Shown here one piece after another: positions 6,283 to 6,463 of a DNA stretch of 6,463 nt (position 1 is its first letter; every line of letters begins with the position of its first letter). Made by a program: the position numbers and the translations under genes. This DNA is from Nitrospinae bacterium RIFCSPLOWO2_12_FULL_45_22 (GTDB taxonomy: Bacteria; 2-12-FULL-45-22): assembly GCA_001803565.1 (NCBI GenBank), contig MHDQ01000118.1:1-6463 (forward strand), written 5' to 3'. Under the pieces are notes generated by a model. It had not been told where the DNA came from. It was given only the letters and a program-made list of their open reading frames with translations, and ran no database searches.

Positions 6283-6371
6283 GCCGGGGTGGCGGAATTG
6301 GTAGACGCAAGGGACTTAAAATCCCTCGGTGTTACTGCACCGTGCCGGTTCAAGTCCGGCTCCCGGCACCA
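6283..6371 (+). tRNA. tRNA-Leu (anticodon UAA)
   Basis: This is a complete 89-nt class II tRNA that reads UUA (and by wobble UUG) leucine codons. The acceptor stem GCCGGGG pairs with TCCCGGC, with one G-U pair. The anticodon stem AGGGA/TCCCT (6310-6314, 6322-6326) encloses CTTAAAA with anticodon TAA at 6317-6319. The long variable arm CGGTG-TTACTG-CACCG is the leucine class hallmark. The T arm is GCCGG-TTCAAGT-CCGGC. Discriminator A is at 6368 and CCA is encoded at 6369-6371. TATAAA at 6269-6274 could be its -10 element, but no -35 is apparent. It is the only tRNA in the window and is oriented opposite to the protein genes. Confidence 0.97.
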
Positions 6372-6392
6372 GAAAAATCAAGGTAATGTGGG

Positions 6393-6411
6393 TAATAAAT
6401 GGGGAGATTAA
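6393..6411. repeat. Short direct repeat downstream of the tRNA
   Basis: TAATAAATGGGGAGATTAA here matches TAATAAAGGGGAGATTAA at 6047-6064 apart from one extra T. The two copies bracket the damaged small frame and the tRNA, about 346 bp apart. The rest of the sequence after the tRNA shows no gene and no clear terminator. Confidence 0.4.
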
Positions 6412-6463
6412 ATTTTTTGCTGGATAGAATTCCCTAAAATCAACTGTAAAATCGCCATACGAA

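Noticed and set aside
6283-6411. tRNA-Leu as an integration site with an att-like repeat downstream
   Set aside because: The repeat at 6393-6411 does not copy the tRNA 3' end, and no integrase gene is visible.
1-6463. CRISPR array or complete insertion sequence
   Set aside because: No regularly spaced repeats were seen, and no transposase frame was recognised on either strand.

Overview
The window is bacterial DNA. Its genes are tightly packed behind strong Shine-Dalgarno sequences, and it carries a CCA-encoding tRNA. I cannot name the organism. A thiamine-diphosphate dehydrogenase complex of the acetoin/pyruvate type, with separate E1 alpha and E1 beta genes, fits many anaerobic or facultative bacteria, including uncultured lineages. 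All recognisable protein genes lie on the minus strand; the one tRNA lies on the plus strand.

Right to left along the minus strand, positions 5787-2450 encode a 2-oxoacid/acetoin dehydrogenase: E1 alpha (4825-5787), E1 beta (3840-4811) and the dihydrolipoyl acyltransferase E2 (2450-3640). E1 alpha and E1 beta are 13 bp apart. A 199-bp gap holding a long imperfect inverted repeat separates E1 beta from E2. E1 decarboxylates the substrate on thiamine diphosphate, and E2 takes the acyl group on its single lipoyl domain and passes it to CoA. No E3 (dihydrolipoyl dehydrogenase) gene lies in the window, so E3 must come from elsewhere.

Downstream of E2, a 188-bp AT-rich spacer with two abutting palindromes and a 15-bp direct repeat leads into a different cassette. 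This is a winged-helix-like protein (1614-2261) overlapping by 14 bp a GHKL (Hsp90/MutL/MORC-type) ATPase (98-1627). The ATPase reading frame stops at position 98, but a convincing family-like C-terminal segment continues in another frame to the left edge, so the gene looks disrupted by a frameshift or internal deletion. The cassette is visibly more AT-rich than the dehydrogenase genes. It resembles accessory, possibly defence-related, two-gene modules, but its function is not known from sequence alone.

The right end (5788-6282) has no convincing intact protein gene. It carries several GTGTTAC-like inverted motifs, two mutually exclusive hairpins, a perfect TATAAT and a small open frame with a good ribosome-binding site but TAG where the start should be. 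It is followed by tRNA-Leu(UAA) at 6283-6371. I see nothing definite in the last 92 bases apart from one short direct repeat.
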